Of a stretch of 64,000 bases of DNA, positions 13,245-26,055 are shown piece after piece (the first letter of the stretch is position 1; every line of letters starts with the position of its first letter). The position numbers and the translations under genes are program-made. The notes below the pieces were generated by a model. The model saw only the letters and a list, made by a program, of their open reading frames with translations. It searched no databases and was not told the DNA's origin. The stretch comes from Monoplex corrugatus (Eukaryota; Mollusca; Gastropoda; Littorinimorpha; Ranellidae): assembly GCA_030674185.1 (NCBI GenBank), contig CM060314.1, positions 20,459,587-20,523,586 on the forward strand, given 5' to 3'.

Positions 13245-15264
13245 ATTACTATTCTAACCAAGCCGGTCCGTGTGATTTCATAAAGATTCCATAAAAAACG
13301 CAAACACACACTTAATACAATCTGGATTTTGGTTCGTTTATTTCTAGTGTAATTATTTCTTCTTTCTCTGTTGTCGTGGTTGTTGTTGTTGATGATGCTG
13401 ACGGTCTCTTTACAAAAAGGCGAGTTGAGGAAGATAGTCATTGTTAATGCTGAGAGTCACGTTAAAAAGGGTGCGGTGGACAAGATCGTTTATTTCATTC
13501 CAATTTCTGTTCTGTTTGGGGGCTGAAGGGGTTTGCTTAACAGAAAACAAGAATCACTGAAAATTTCACAAAAAAGTATAGACGTTACGAAGGGTCGAAC
13601 GCTCTTTGTTGTTCATATGTCCATATAAGGTGAGCTGTGCAAGAAACAATGGCACTAGTCTACTAGTTCTCATACCCTGAGCTGATGAGCCGACACACAA
13701 ACACCACAGGTAAGGGACATCACAAAGCATGTAGAACACAAAGCACACATACAACCCATACAATGCAAGACACAAAACACACATATAACCCAAATGTGTT
13801 ATATAAAACAAAACAAAAACTATCATATATGACACAAAATTCAATCAAACATGGATGAGACAGAATATTAAAAATGCAAATGCAAACATAATAATGGGTG
13901 ACTATCTCAATAGAAATCCTCCAAAGGCCCATGTAAAAATTAACTACCAGCAAAAATGCTGATTCAATGGAAAAAAAAAAGAACAAGAGGAAAAAAACTA
14001 AAATTAAAAAAGCTCATTGTGTCTGACAATGAAAAAACAACATCTGATCGAAAATTCAGTACACACAAAAATGGTGATTCAATGCAAAATAAGTATATAC
14101 TGTGAATATCTAAAAATAAAAAATTACCTCCCCTCACCCAAAAAAAAAAAAAAAAAGAAATAAAAAGAAATCCCTCCAAATCTGCAATAAGAAAATGGCA
14201 AAGCTACATGCACAAATGCTGGTTTAATGAAACGTAACTATAACACGAAACTTCCAAAAACCAGCGCCAAACAGTTTAATGTAAAACAAACATAGTGTGT
14301 GATTTTCCAGCTCTCCCACAGCTCCAAACATCCTGTCAGAAGCTGAGCTACACACAAAAATAATGCTGAAGTTCCCTATGGCCATGAATCAAGTGAACAA
14401 TCCCAATATATGAAATCCTCTTCCTGTGTGACATGACAAAACTTATCATGACACTACGACCAGAGACACACCATCCAGTGAACACCTTCCAATCTGTACG
14501 ACATGACGTCTTCAATATTTGTCATGATCACGTTAATTATGATAGTACATGCTCATAAATAACGTATATGAGTGGTTTGTTTATACTCAAAGAAAAACCA
14601 ATTCAAGAGACAAAAAAGCAAAACGCAAAATAAAAACAAGATGGTAAAGCCATTCTTACAATCTCTTTTTGCAAAACTAATTCCTGCCGAAAATCCAGAT
14701 TTCGTTTGCTTCCCAAGATCATCGTGACTTTGAAGACGCTACAATTGAAATAAAACTTGGCACAAAGGGATGACAATAATAATGTGTCACAACTGTGAAG
14801 GCTGATTTTAAATTTTGTTAGAAGTACCTCAGAAAATGTTGTTTACACATTTTCCTAAATGTTTCGTTTCAGGCACCTCTCTGTCAATGTGACCATGACC
14901 TTGACACTTTGTCCTCCAAACGTGTGCTTTATTGGCTCCTCATTGGTCCACAATTTCATTCCCATTTGGTAAAGAACCATCCAGAAACAGCCAGTAAAAT
15001 CTTGTTACACATTTCTATCATAGACACAGACACACAAACACACCTCTCTCCCATCGATACAACAACAATTTCCCTTTAAGAAGAAAAAGAAACTGAAACC
15101 TAGACACAACATTTTGGAACAGTAACAATGAAAAGGCTTGATCCTTGAGAAAGTCTGCTCTTTGGAGACCTGACAACTCCTGCATAACATCAAAGCATCA
15201 AGAAGACTTTATTAACAGAGAAATCAAAATCAACATAAAAACAAAACTCAATCCCCACATAAGT
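13245..15264. other. no gene recognised
   Basis: A/T-rich sequence with poly-A runs at 13,971 and 14,141 and the weak ~125-bp repeat at 13.9-14.3 kb. No supported coding region. Confidence 0.55.
13900..14300. repeat. degenerate repeat of ~125 bp, about three units
   Basis: AAAAATGCTGATTCAATGGA, AAAAATGGTGATTCAATGC and ACAAATGCTGGTTTAATGA recur at about 125-130 bp spacing, separated by A-rich stretches. Weak but consistent. Confidence 0.45.
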
Positions 15265-15480
15265 TTCACTTTCTCAAGATAATGTCTCCATGTTTAGGAT
15301 AAATTCCACAAGCACTGACGCCACTGATGTCCTGTACTGGATAAGATACAAAGTGAGCATGGGATATGCCATAAGCCTGCACAGAAGCCTTCTGCACTGG
15401 CCAAATCTTGAGATCCTACCTTACTGTGGCTGGCCAGAGGGTCGAACCTACTATCCTTGCATTATCAACATGATGCTCAG
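15265..15480 (-). mobile_element. SINE, family with TTTCTCAAGAT core, tRNA-like end
   Basis: The plus strand reads CACTTTCTCAAGATAATGTC, ACTGACGCCACTGATGTCC and ACTGGCCAAATCTTGAGATC, then a tRNA-like box B in reverse (GAGGGTCGAACCTAC). The same core recurs at 25,875-26,055 and 38,390-38,520. The core resembles a SINE I associate with molluscan genomes, but that is from memory. Confidence 0.6.
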
Positions 15481-15715
15481 ACCCAATGCATTAACAGGGC
15501 CACAAGAACCTGAATCTACTCCATCCTCCCCCCCCCCCTCCTCAGTGAGTCGAACACACAACCTCTAAATTATCAGCATTGTGTCCTTACTAACTGATCT
15601 ACTGGGGCCACTTTATACAACCTGTGGGCCACCTGGGTGTCGAACTCACAACCTGTCCACTGTCAGCATGGCCCTCTGTAAATACATGAGCTTGCAGGGC
15701 CTGGTTAGCACTAGG
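15400..15715 (-). mobile_element. three tandem tRNA-like modules
   Basis: Three box-B-like motifs in the minus direction lie at about 15,437, 15,546 and 15,633 (plus strand GGGTCGAACCTAC, GAGTCGAACACAC, GTGTCGAACTCAC). Each is followed by GCATTATCAACAT-, ATTATCAGCATTG- or CACTGTCAGCATGG-type arms and a ggcc-rich end. The spacing is 109 and 87 bp. They look like tandem tRNA-derived SINE heads rather than working tRNAs, as acceptor stems do not pair. Confidence 0.55.
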
Positions 15716-16082
15716 ACAGATGACCACTTCAGAACATAAGGATGCCGTTAGCAAATTTTTTCATCTTCTCCTAAATAAAAGAGAGGGGGAGAAGTAAAAC
15801 TATAGGAACATCAGCAGGCATCGCTCAAAGCGATAAATGGACCAAATATACATACAATCAAACTGTAACTGAAAGATGAAGAATAAGGACTTGTTAAGAA
15901 AATTCAGCAGACATCACATGATATGCTGCGTTAACCAAACGAAATACAATCTAAACCTCTAACTGAAAAGATGGACAAGAAGGAACTGTCTAGATTTCAG
16001 ACTTCAGACTTTTATTACCCAAGGTCCCACTCCAACCTGTCTTACAGCTAGAATCCAGCAGGCATCATACAATAGGATAATC

Positions 16083-16268
16083 AATCCTTTGAGTCCCGCA
16101 CCCTATCCACCAACTGCCAAAGCTTAACCTTTCGACACTCTCACCCTACCCACCAGCTTCATACAGGAAGCTGGTAGATAGGGTGAGGGAGTCAAAGGGT
16201 TAAGTTTTTTGCTTTGCTGGCACGGTTGATAATGCGGGATGCCGGTGGACAGGGGGTTAAAGGGTTAA
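16083..16268 (+). mobile_element. nested palindromic MITE (TTAACCC family)
   Basis: Same architecture and orientation as at 17,338: outer arms CCTTTGAGTCCCGCACCC and AGGGGGTTAAAGGGTTAA, inner palindrome centred on CTTCATACAGGAAGCTGG. It lies about 30 bp downstream of the stop of the probable last FCHSD exon, so it may be part of the 3' UTR or just after it. Confidence 0.8.
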
Positions 16269-16296
16269 CCAAAGATCCTCAAGACATCAGCAGGTA

Positions 16297-16488
16297 TCAT
16301 ACTAGGGACTCCTCTCCTCCTTCTGAATCCCAGTCGTCTGAATAATGTTGTGTTCCTGCGTGGTGAACCTCTTCGTTGCTGAAGCGAACTTTCTTGTACT
16401 GGTTGTTGTATTGGTTCTTGTTGTACTGGTTGTTGTATTGGTTGTACTGGTTCTTGTTGTACTGGTTGCAGTGGTTCAGGCTGAATAC
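16297..16488 (-). CDS. FCHSD2: probable last FCHSD exon, PDZ-type C-terminus
   Basis: After acceptor gcatgcag, a 64-codon frame holds an Asn/Gln/Tyr repeat (NQYNKNQYNQYN), then KKVRFSNEEVHHAGTQ, an acidic stretch SDDWDSEGGEESLV and a stop. The final ESLV fits a class I PDZ ligand, as does the TLV end of FCHSD2; KKVRF resembles a PP1-binding RVxF motif. A second frame is open too and reads a Pro/Gln repeat (IQPEPLQPVQQEPVQPIQQP) that would match the phase of the exon at 34,178, but its tail is Arg-rich. An indel within the repeat, or another exon in the 18-kb gap, could reconcile this. Confidence 0.45.
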   Translation of the reverse strand, partial: VFSLNHCNQYNKNQYNQYNNQYNKNQYNNQYKKVRFSNEEVHHAGTQHYSDDWDSEGGEESLV

Positions 16489-16561
16489 CTGCATGCACGT
16501 ACATAAAATGATACTATTTTAATACATAGTAATTGCTTGGATACAAACAGAAATGTATGAG

Positions 16562-16565
<4 letters not shown>

Positions 16566-16652
<87 letters not shown>

Positions 16653-16695
16653 TATATACGTACATGTGCACACATACATATACAAACACACACAT

Positions 16696-16752
<57 letters not shown>

Positions 16753-16817
16753 TGATGTACTCATAGTGAAAAGACGTTCAGTCAAAGAAACAAACGAACA
16801 CACACGCACGCGCGCAC

Positions 16818-16878
<61 letters not shown>
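16566..16878. repeat. compound AC/AT microsatellite cluster
   Basis: (AC)n 16,566-16,615, (AT)n to 16,648, then (AC)n at about 16,705-16,750 and 16,819-16,877. It lies about 80 bp upstream of the probable last exon in gene sense. Confidence 0.97.
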
Positions 16879-16883
<5 letters not shown>

Positions 16884-17064
16884 TCAAAAACATGTCAATG
16901 AAGAAACAGTCCCCTTATACAAGCAATGTACATGAGTTGTTTACACAGCAAAATAAGAAGAAAAAAAAATGCTCAAAATACAAATAAAAAACATAACTGC
17001 TCTCTTTGGAAACTAACACGTTACCATAATAAGGTGAAGGGAAAGGTTGCCCAATAACAATGAA

Positions 17065-17305
17065 GTTGTACAGGAGTGAGGTGGTAGAGACTTAAACTTT
17101 CACTAAGGCCAGCACTATGAGGGTGGTGGCCCCATCTCCTCTCTCTCTCTCACTGCTTTACCTTCACTAACACCGAAAAATGTCAGGTACCTAGTCACAA
17201 CTGTGTAAACTGGACGCCACATTCACAGCTTTGCTCCAATGAGATTCAGATCTGTGCAAACCCGTGCACAGATTGGAAGGCAAGTGCTCTATCTCTACAC
17301 CCACT
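17065..17305 (+). mobile_element. SINE-like repeat, family with GTGGTAGAGAC body
   Basis: Homologous to 4,185-4,350: GAGGTGGTAGAGACTTAAAC, CCAGCACTATGAGGGTGGTG, TCACTGCTTTACCTTCAC. The right part (CAATGAGATTCAGATCTGTG, AAGTGCTCTATCTCTACAC) resembles a tRNA-type box B region in the minus direction. Confidence 0.55.
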
Positions 17306-17337
17306 ATGATAATTAATAATTCAGGAGGCTCAAATAT

Positions 17338-17525
17338 TTAACCCTTTGACTTCCACACCCTTTCCACCAACTGCAAAAACTTAAAACTTTGACGCCCCCA
17401 CCCAATCCACCAACTGCTGGAAACTGGTGGATAAGGTGAGAGAGTCAAAGGGTTAAGTTTTTGCTTTGCTAGCATGATTGACAATGCAGGATGCTGGTGG
17501 ACAGGGTGTGGGAGTCAAAGGGTTA
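17338..17525 (+). mobile_element. nested palindromic MITE (TTAACCC family)
   Basis: The outer ends are TTAACCCTTTGACTTCCAC and GTGGGAGTCAAAGGGTTAA, each including TTAA. The inner palindrome is partly degraded on its left arm. The asymmetrical right arm (GCTAGCATGATTGACAATGC) sets the orientation. Confidence 0.85.
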
Positions 17526-17689
17526 AACAATTAACTAATTTACTTTTTCTTTTTACATATTTTACGTTGTGTGCGACTAACACAAATTTACATCATGAAA
17601 TAAAAACACTAGAAAATATCATTATCACCATTACCACCACAAAAATCAACACAAACTATCAAACCATAAGAAAGATGAAATCCAAGTTA

Positions 17690-20600
17690 AGGTACAAAAA
17701 GAGAGACACAAAATGACAAAAAACAGAATGACAAACTGGCAAACAGGAAAAGAACGACAAACTGACAATGAGGAACATAATGACAAACTAATAAATACAA
17801 ACAGAAACTGGCAAAAAGAAACAGGAGAAACATGGAGGAACAGAATGTCAAACTGATATAGAGAAACGAAATGACAAACTGACAGAGACAAACAGAATGC
17901 CAAACTGACACAGAGAAACACAATGACAAACTGACAGAGACAAACAGAATGTCAAACTGACACAGAGAAACACAATGACAAACTGACAGAGACAAACAGA
18001 ATGTCAAACTGATATAGAGAAACAAAATGACAAACTGACAGAGACAAACAGAATGTCAAACTGATATAGAGAAACACAATGACAAACTGACAGAGACAAA
18101 CAGAATGTCAAACTGATATAGAGAAACACACAATGCCCAAAATAACTAGACAGAGACAAACAGAATGTCAAACTGATATAGAGAAACACAATGACAAACT
18201 GACAGAGACAAACAGAATGCAAACTGACATAGAGAAACACAATGACAAACTGACAGAGACAAACAGAATGTCAAACTGATATAGAGAAACACAATGACAA
18301 ACTGACAGAGACAAACAGAATGACAAACTGACATAGAGAAACACAATGACAAACTAGACAGAGACTAAAACAATGACAAACTGACATAGAGACAAAAACA
18401 CAATGGAAACAATAACTGACAGAGACAAACAGAATGACAAACTGATATAGAGAAACACAATGACAAACTGACAAGACAAACAGAATGTCAAACTGATATA
18501 GAGAAACACAATGACAAACTGACAGAGACAAACAGAATGACAAACTGATATAGAGAAAACACAATGACAAACTGACAGAGACAAACAGAATGACAAACTG
18601 ACATAGAGAAACACAATGACAAACTGACAGAGACAAACAGAATGACAAACTGACAAGAGAAACACAATGACAAACTGACAGAACAAACAGAATGTCAAAC
18701 TGATATAGAGAAACACAATGACAAGCTGACAGACAAACAGAATGTCAAACTGATATAGAGAAACGAAATGTCACAACTGACAGAGACAAACAGAATGTCA
18801 AACTGATATAGAGAAACGAAATGTCAAACTGACAGAGACAAACAGAATGTCAAACTGATATAGAGAAACGAAATGTCAAACTGACAGAGACAAACAGAAT
18901 GTCAAACTGACATAGAGAAACACAATGACAAACTGACAGAGACAAACAGAATGTCAAACTGACATAGAGAAACACAATGACAAACTGACAGAGACAAACA
19001 GAATGTCAAACTGACATAGAGAAACACAATGACAAACTGACAGAGACAAACAGAATGTCAAACTGACATAGAGAAACACAATGACAAACTGACAGAGACA
19101 AACAGAATGTCAAACTGACATAGAGAAACACAATGACAAACTGACAGAGACAAACAGAATGTCAAACTGACATAGAGAAACACAATGACAAACTGACAGA
19201 GACAAACAGAATGTCAAACTGACATAGAGAAACACAATGACAAACTGACAGAGACAAACAGAATGTCAAACTGACATAGAGAAACACAATGACAAACTGA
19301 CAGAGACAAACAGAATGTCAAACTGATATAGAGAAACACAATGACAAACTGACAGAGACAAACAGAATGTCAAACTGATATAGAGAAACACAATGACAAA
19401 CTGACAGAGACAAACAGAATGACAAACTGATATAGAGAAACACAATGTCAAACTGACAGAGACAAACAGAATGACAAACTGATATAGAGAAACACAATGA
19501 CAAACTGACAGAGACAAACAGAATGACAAACTGACACAGAGAAACACAAATGACAAACTGACAGAGACAAACAGAATGTCAAACTGACACAGAGAAACAA
19601 AATGACAAACTGACAGAGACAAACAGAATGTCAAACTGACATAGAGAAACACAATGACAAACTGACAGAGACAAACAGAATGTCAAACTGAATAGAGAAA
19701 CACAATGACAAACTGACAGAGACAAACAGAATGTCAAACTGACATAGAGAAACACAATGACAAACTGACAGAGACAAACAGAATGTCAAACTGACATAGA
19801 GAAACACAATGACAAACTGACAGAGACAAACAGAATGTCAAACTGACATAGAGAAACACAATGACAAACTGACAGAGACAAACAGAATGTCAAACTGACA
19901 TAGAGAAACACAATGACAAACTGACAGAGACAAACAGAATGTCAAACTGAATAGAGAAACACAATGACAAACTGACAGAGACAAACAGAATGTCAAACTG
20001 ATATAGAGAAACACAATGACAAACTGACAGAGACAAACAGAATGACAAACTGATATAGAGAAACCAAAAATGACAAAAAACAAATGACAAGACAGAGACA
20101 AACAGAATGACAAACTGACATAGAGAAACAAAATGACAAACTGACAGAGACAAACAGAATGTCAAACTGACATAGAGAAACACAATGTCAAACTGACAGA
20201 GACAAACAGAATGTCAAACTGACATAGAGAAACACAATGACAAACTGACAGAGACAAACAGAATGTCAAACTGACATAGAGAAACACAATGACAAACTGA
20301 CAGAGACAAACAGAATGTCAAACTGATATAGAGAAACACAATGACAAACTGACAGAGACAAACAGAATGTCAAACTGATATAGAGAAACACAATGACAAA
20401 CTGACAGAGACAAACAGAATGACAAACTGATATAGAGAAACACAATGACAAACTGACAGAGACAAACAGAATGACAAACTGATATAGAGAAACACAATGT
20501 CAAACTGACAGAGACAAACAGAATGTCAAACTGATATAGAGAAACACAATGTCAAACTGACAGAGACAAACAGAATGACAAACTGATATAGAGAAACAAA

Positions 20601-21560
20601 ATGACAAACTGACAGAGACAAACAGAATGTCAAACTGATATAGAGAAACAAAATGACAAGCTGACAGACAAACATATGGCAAACTGACAGACAAACATAT
20701 GGCAAACTGACAGACAAACAAAATAACAAAATGAAAAATGGAAACACACTGAATTGACAAACAGAATGGCAAATTGACATTACCTGTCACCAAAGAATGA
20801 AAAACTGAGATATACAGACTGAATGACAAACATAGACAGATAAAATGAGAAATATAGTAAACTTACACAGATAAACAGGATAACAAAACTGATTTAGAAA
20901 AACAGAAAGACAAACTGACATACACAGACAGACAAACTAACACAGACAAACAGAATGATAAACTAAAAAGAAAAAAAAAATGAAAAGACAAAACTGACAA
21001 AGAGAATGACACACTGACAGAGAATCACAAACTGACATAGACAGATAGAAAGACAGAATGACACAGACAATCAGTGTAACATATCATCAGAAGCAAACAA
21101 ACTGACAAAAAAAAACAAAAAAAAACAAAAAAACGTAGAGAAACAGAAATTGACATACAGAAAGAAAATGACCAATTGACCCAGAGAAACAAAATGACAC
21201 CTTGGAAGAGAGAAACAGAATGAATAAGTGACTGAGACAAACAGAATGTAAAACTGACATAGTCAAATACAATGACAAAATAACAAAGTCAAACAGAACG
21301 AGAAACTGACACACAGAAACAGAATGACAAACTGACACACACAAACAAAATGACAAACTGCTAAAGACAGAATGATAAACAGACACACAATCAGAAACAG
21401 ACAAAGAAAATGAGAAACTTACAACGAAAAACAGAATGACAAACTGACATGGTGAGACTGACATATGCAATCTGAATGACAGATATAGAAAACTACAATG
21501 ACAAACTGACATTGACAAACAGAATGAAAAACTGGCATAGGAGAACAGAACTAGCCAGGG
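17690..21560. repeat. 52-bp tandem array (2 x 26), core 17.9-20.7 kb
   Basis: The unit CAAACTGACAGAGACAAACA, GAATGTCAAACTGACATAGA, GAAACACAATGA is itself two related 26-mers. Roughly 55 units are near identical between 17.9 and 20.7 kb, with scattered indels; at both ends units decay gradually (to 21,560). It lies in the long intron before the last FCHSD exon. Confidence 0.97.
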
Positions 21561-22200
21561 TGGGATGATGATAAAAAAAGAAGAAAAAAAGGGAGATGAA
21601 AAGCAAATGCTCAAATCACACTATTTCACGAGACACAAACACATGATTACGTAAGAAACATGATTATTACATAAGAAGCTGAAGTTAGATCTCCCCATAC
21701 CAGTGTACCGATGAAAAGAATGTGTGATCATCTAATTCCCATCAATCATGTTGTAATGTTACACTCAGGGTTTGTCAGTGTTAGAATACGTGTGCACTGC
21801 ACCATGGTGAGAATTAAATGAAAAGTCCAGTCGTTCCTACTTACCTCAACAGTCAGTCTGATAGGCAGCATGCACAAATCACACATAATTTTATTACTGC
21901 TGACAGCATGAAAAACAATGATCAATCAATCTCCCCCTCTCTTAATTACATGTAAGTCCTTACATGAGCATAGACCAACTATGGGTGATCATGAAGGTGA
22001 AATGTAAAAGAGCATTATGGTGACCCATGGCACACGATATACTTAATAAATGTGTTACAGCCACTACCCTTGAAAATAAACATCTATCTTTGTTCTCAAT
22101 ACTTCTTTACATTAATTTTTGTTCTCTGCATAAACATAGATTAACAATGATAGACAAGCAAGGTGACCTACATATACTCTTGTAAAAATAAAGTCTGATT

Positions 22201-22254
<54 letters not shown>

Positions 22255-22717
22255 TTTTTTTTTTCCTGGTATGACCAAAACAATAACTATATATTTTCAC
22301 TCTTATGACCAATGCAGTTTTAATTTAAGGCATTTCCTGTATATGTTTGACTTTCAAAACAGACTGTTTACAACAAACAGACAAAAACAAACCAAAAAAA
22401 GAGTAAGACATGTTATACTGAACTCAACATTGTTGTAACTTCTTGATCACTATTGATTGGATGACTTCTCATCTTGGAATATATATTTAGAAGTATCTGT
22501 TTCAGCTGATAATTGACCAGATTTTAATTATAACAGTACACAAAGAGTCAATATATCTTTTATTTTTTAACCCACTGCTGTGTATTCATCCAAACATAAA
22601 TAAATATTCAAATACTTTACATTTTCTTTTAACTAACAGGTAAATGATATCGAATTTACAGAGTGCATTCTGATTTGACCCGTCTGTTTGAGAGCCATTT
22701 CCAACCTCCACCCACCC

Positions 22718-22720
<3 letters not shown>
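21561..22720. other. no gene recognised
   Basis: Unique AT-rich sequence with one CT/poly-T tract. No coding signal. Confidence 0.6.
22201..22264. repeat. CT microsatellite and poly-T
   Basis: (CT)n followed by a T run of about 19. Confidence 0.97.
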
Positions 22721-22781
<61 letters not shown>

Positions 22782-22948
22782 ACACACATACACACACACA
22801 CACACATACACACACACACACACACACATACACACACACACACACACTCACTCTCTCTCTCTGTCTCTCTGTCTGTCTGTCTCTCACTGCTAATACATAT
22901 TGTTTAAAACGCACACATGCACATGTACATGCGTGCACACAGACACAG

Positions 22949-23026
<78 letters not shown>

Positions 23027-23190
23027 AACCAAACAGAATACACTATGGAGCATGCATATTGGTCTTACCTGATCACTTGATGAAATTTCCCGTGCTTTTT
23101 TACTGGTGTTGTCTGAAAGAGAAAAAATATTAACAACACAATCATCTATGTTAAATCGATCAATCAATCAATCAATCCATCAATCAATAA

Positions 23191-23270
<80 letters not shown>

Positions 23271-23271
23271 C
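22721..23271. repeat. CA, CT and tetranucleotide tracts
   Basis: (CA)n at 22,721-22,848 and 22,953-23,021, (CT)n nearby, an (AATC)n short tract at 23,158-23,180 and (CT)n/(CTGT)n at 23,190-23,271. Confidence 0.97.
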
Positions 23272-23338
23272 CTGTTAAGATCTCATTTCTTTTTCCCTAT
23301 GTCCCTTTCAGGTAATTACAAAACACAAATATACAGCT

Positions 23339-23513
23339 TAATCCTTTGACCTCTGCACCCTATCTACCAACTGCAAAAACTTAACCCTTTGACTTTCTCA
23401 CCCTATTCACCAGCTTCCTGTGGGAAGCTGGTGGATAGGGTGAGGGAGTCAAAGGGTTAAGTTTTTGCTTTGTTGGCATGATTAGGACAGGCTGCGGGAG
23501 TCAGGGGGTTAAA
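23339..23513 (+). mobile_element. nested palindromic MITE (TTAACCC family)
   Basis: Left end TTAATCCTTTGACCTCTGC. The inner element is well kept: TTAACCCTTTGACTTTCTC facing GAGGGAGTCAAAGGGTTAA. The right outer arm is shortened and ends GTCAGGGGGTTAA. Confidence 0.8.
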
Positions 23514-23804
23514 TGAAACAGACACAAATGATGACTGCTGAGCACGAGTTTTTAAATAATAATAACGTTCACTTCATTCTACAAGGAAGTGCCTTTCCAA
23601 CACTCTCATCAACGTCTTCATGTGTTAATCCTGGTTAACGGTCTGTAAACATATAATGAGGACCAATATTATCATCATTAATATTTAAAGCCCAGCCAAC
23701 TGCACGCAGCCATAACAAGGCTAGCAACACCCCAAAACACACAAAACACCTCACTGGTAGTAGGCAACAAAACTGGAAAAGAAAATTAAGCACACACATT
23801 AATG

Positions 23805-23836
<32 letters not shown>

Positions 23837-23976
23837 ATAACCACCACCACCATCATCATCATTACTATTATTGTTATTATTATTATAATTATTATTATTA
23901 TCATCATCATCATCAGTATCAACATTATTACTACAATTATTGTTGTTATTATTATTATTATCATTATTATTATTTC
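23805..23976. repeat. ATC/ATT trinucleotide tract
   Basis: Mixed (ATC)n, (ACC)n and (ATT)n over 170 bp. Confidence 0.95.
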
Positions 23977-24929
23977 CAAACATGACACAAAACTAAGAAA
24001 TAATACGCAAATAAGTACGAAAATAAACAAATAAGTATGTTTAAAATCTGAAAAATTAACACCTGAATAAAATCAAATAAATAACAATATAAAACAATGA
24101 AAAGCCAGACTTCATAACAAAGTCATCTTTCTTTCACATGCCCATTTCAGAATCAGTGACTAATTCTAATGGAGGAAAATATTTAATCATAATTTGAAAC
24201 AGTCTGACTAACGAAAAGACTTGTTTAAATATCAGCACAACAGGGTTAGTGAACTAAAAAATAATATTTTTAAAAGTCAAGTATTTGTTCAAAATGAATA
24301 TTGCGAGGCTGATTCAGTTATCAACTATTCTAACGTCTAGAACTGAAAGGACTGAAAAGAGCAATGCATGAACAACTTAAGCACATAGCAAAAAAAAAAA
24401 AAAAAAAAAGAAAGCACTAATTTATTTCCAAAAAGACATTTTTGTAGCTCTACAACTTTATCATAATACAAATCATCCATAACAGCAAAAAGCTGCATAA
24501 GTCAACATCTGCTCTATTTGATGCAGGTAGTGGTTTATGCCATTGGTGACAGAAACGAAATACAATAAACAAAGAAAACCTTGAACATAATCCATTCAGG
24601 CCTGTATCCAAGGTAACTATAGTACAAATCAAACAGAACAGCTGAAAAGAGTAAACCTCAAATTGCATTGTGTCTATTTTGGGCTGAAACATCACTTTCA
24701 TTAGTTGAAAAGCCACTTGCAGCATGCACTTTGTGCATGTAAAAGAACTGACAGGAACACACAGGCTGCCTCTTGCAAAATGGCATTTAAAAGAATCTAT
24801 TGTAATTGCTAAGAAAAAAATAAATGCACGTCCTCATGTCATAAAACATTTATGACTATTTACTATTGTCAAGTTGACTCATTCAGTGTGGAGTTTCTCC
24901 CCGTCTATTCACCACATACTGAGCATTCT

Positions 24930-25002
24930 TATCAGTTAGCATCATCAACATCATCAGGTGCCTTGCTGCATGGCGTTGGTGATTATGGACTTCCATCTGT
25001 CT
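24930..25002 (-). mobile_element. RTE-like LINE extreme 3' end
   Basis: Read on the minus strand, AATCACCAACGCCATGCAGC is followed by AAGGCACCTGATGATGTTGA, matching the coding end and ATG/TGA tail of the other RTE-like fragments. The preserved part is under 80 bp. Confidence 0.6.
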
Positions 25003-25874
25003 CAGTTAGCATAAAATCACAAAAAAATCAGATAATCAAAGATACTTAATAATATTTTGAGAACTTATAAACAACACACTGGACTAGTTTGTGACAAAGT
25101 GTGAAACTTTATAAGTGAGGATGCATACTTGCATTTATTATGCTCAATTATGCAGTTCCTGGCAGTAGCTTGTTTTTCTGTTTTTCTGTTTATTTGTTCT
25201 TAATATTGCAGGGGAGACAACCCTGGTTTCTGTCTCTTGAAATTGGGACTGAAGATGCGTACCTGCATTTATTCTGCTTGATTACGGAGCCTCTGACATT
25301 CACCCTTTTTTTTCATGAAACATGAATCAACTAGGAAACAAAAATCAACAGTAAATCATTAAAACATTGTCTCCAGGTACATCTTAAATCAATATAACCT
25401 CATGGCACCTCGCTCTCCTCCCATGTTGTTGGCATTTGAAAAAATACTATCTCCACTGTGTGTATGCTCGCTGTTCTGTAGTTGACCCATACTTTGCAGG
25501 CATCAGGTTTCTCCACAGTCTGCATAATCTGATTTCTGTGTGTGGTGTATGTGTGCATTTTTGATAAAGTTTTTCAATCATTATTGTTGCAAAGGACATA
25601 TGTGTATTTTTTGTTTACAAATCAGTGTGGACTTTTTAAAATTACTTCGTTTCAATCCAAACTTTTAGAAAACTATAACAAAAACATACAAAGTGTGCAT
25701 ATCTAAGTCAAATTAATCTGCCCACCAATGTACACACCATACAGATGTTTAAACGAAAGTTTGCCATGAACAATGTGTTGGTTGCTGGGGTTCTTTAACG
25801 TGAGCAAATTACAGCAATGACCTCTGTTTATAATTTCATCAGCATGCTGAAAGACTGAGTTCATACTACAGTTT

Positions 25875-26055
25875 CAGTTCAGTTTCTCAAGATAGCATCT
25901 CTGCATTCAAATAAATTCCATAAGCGCTCATGCCACTGATGCCACGTGATGGAGAATATCCATAACAATCATGGCAGAAGCCACTAATGCAATGTGATGG
26001 AGAATATCCATATGTTCTACACGCTAGCAAAGTCTTAAGGTCCTACCTTGTACAT
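25875..26055. mobile_element. SINE fragment, TTTCTCAAGAT core
   Basis: The motifs CAGTTTCTCAAGATAGCATC, GCTCATGCCACTGATGCCAC and AAGTCTTAAGGTCCTACC follow the order of 15,265-15,480. An internal stretch (GTGATGGAGAATATCCATA) is duplicated. Confidence 0.6.
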
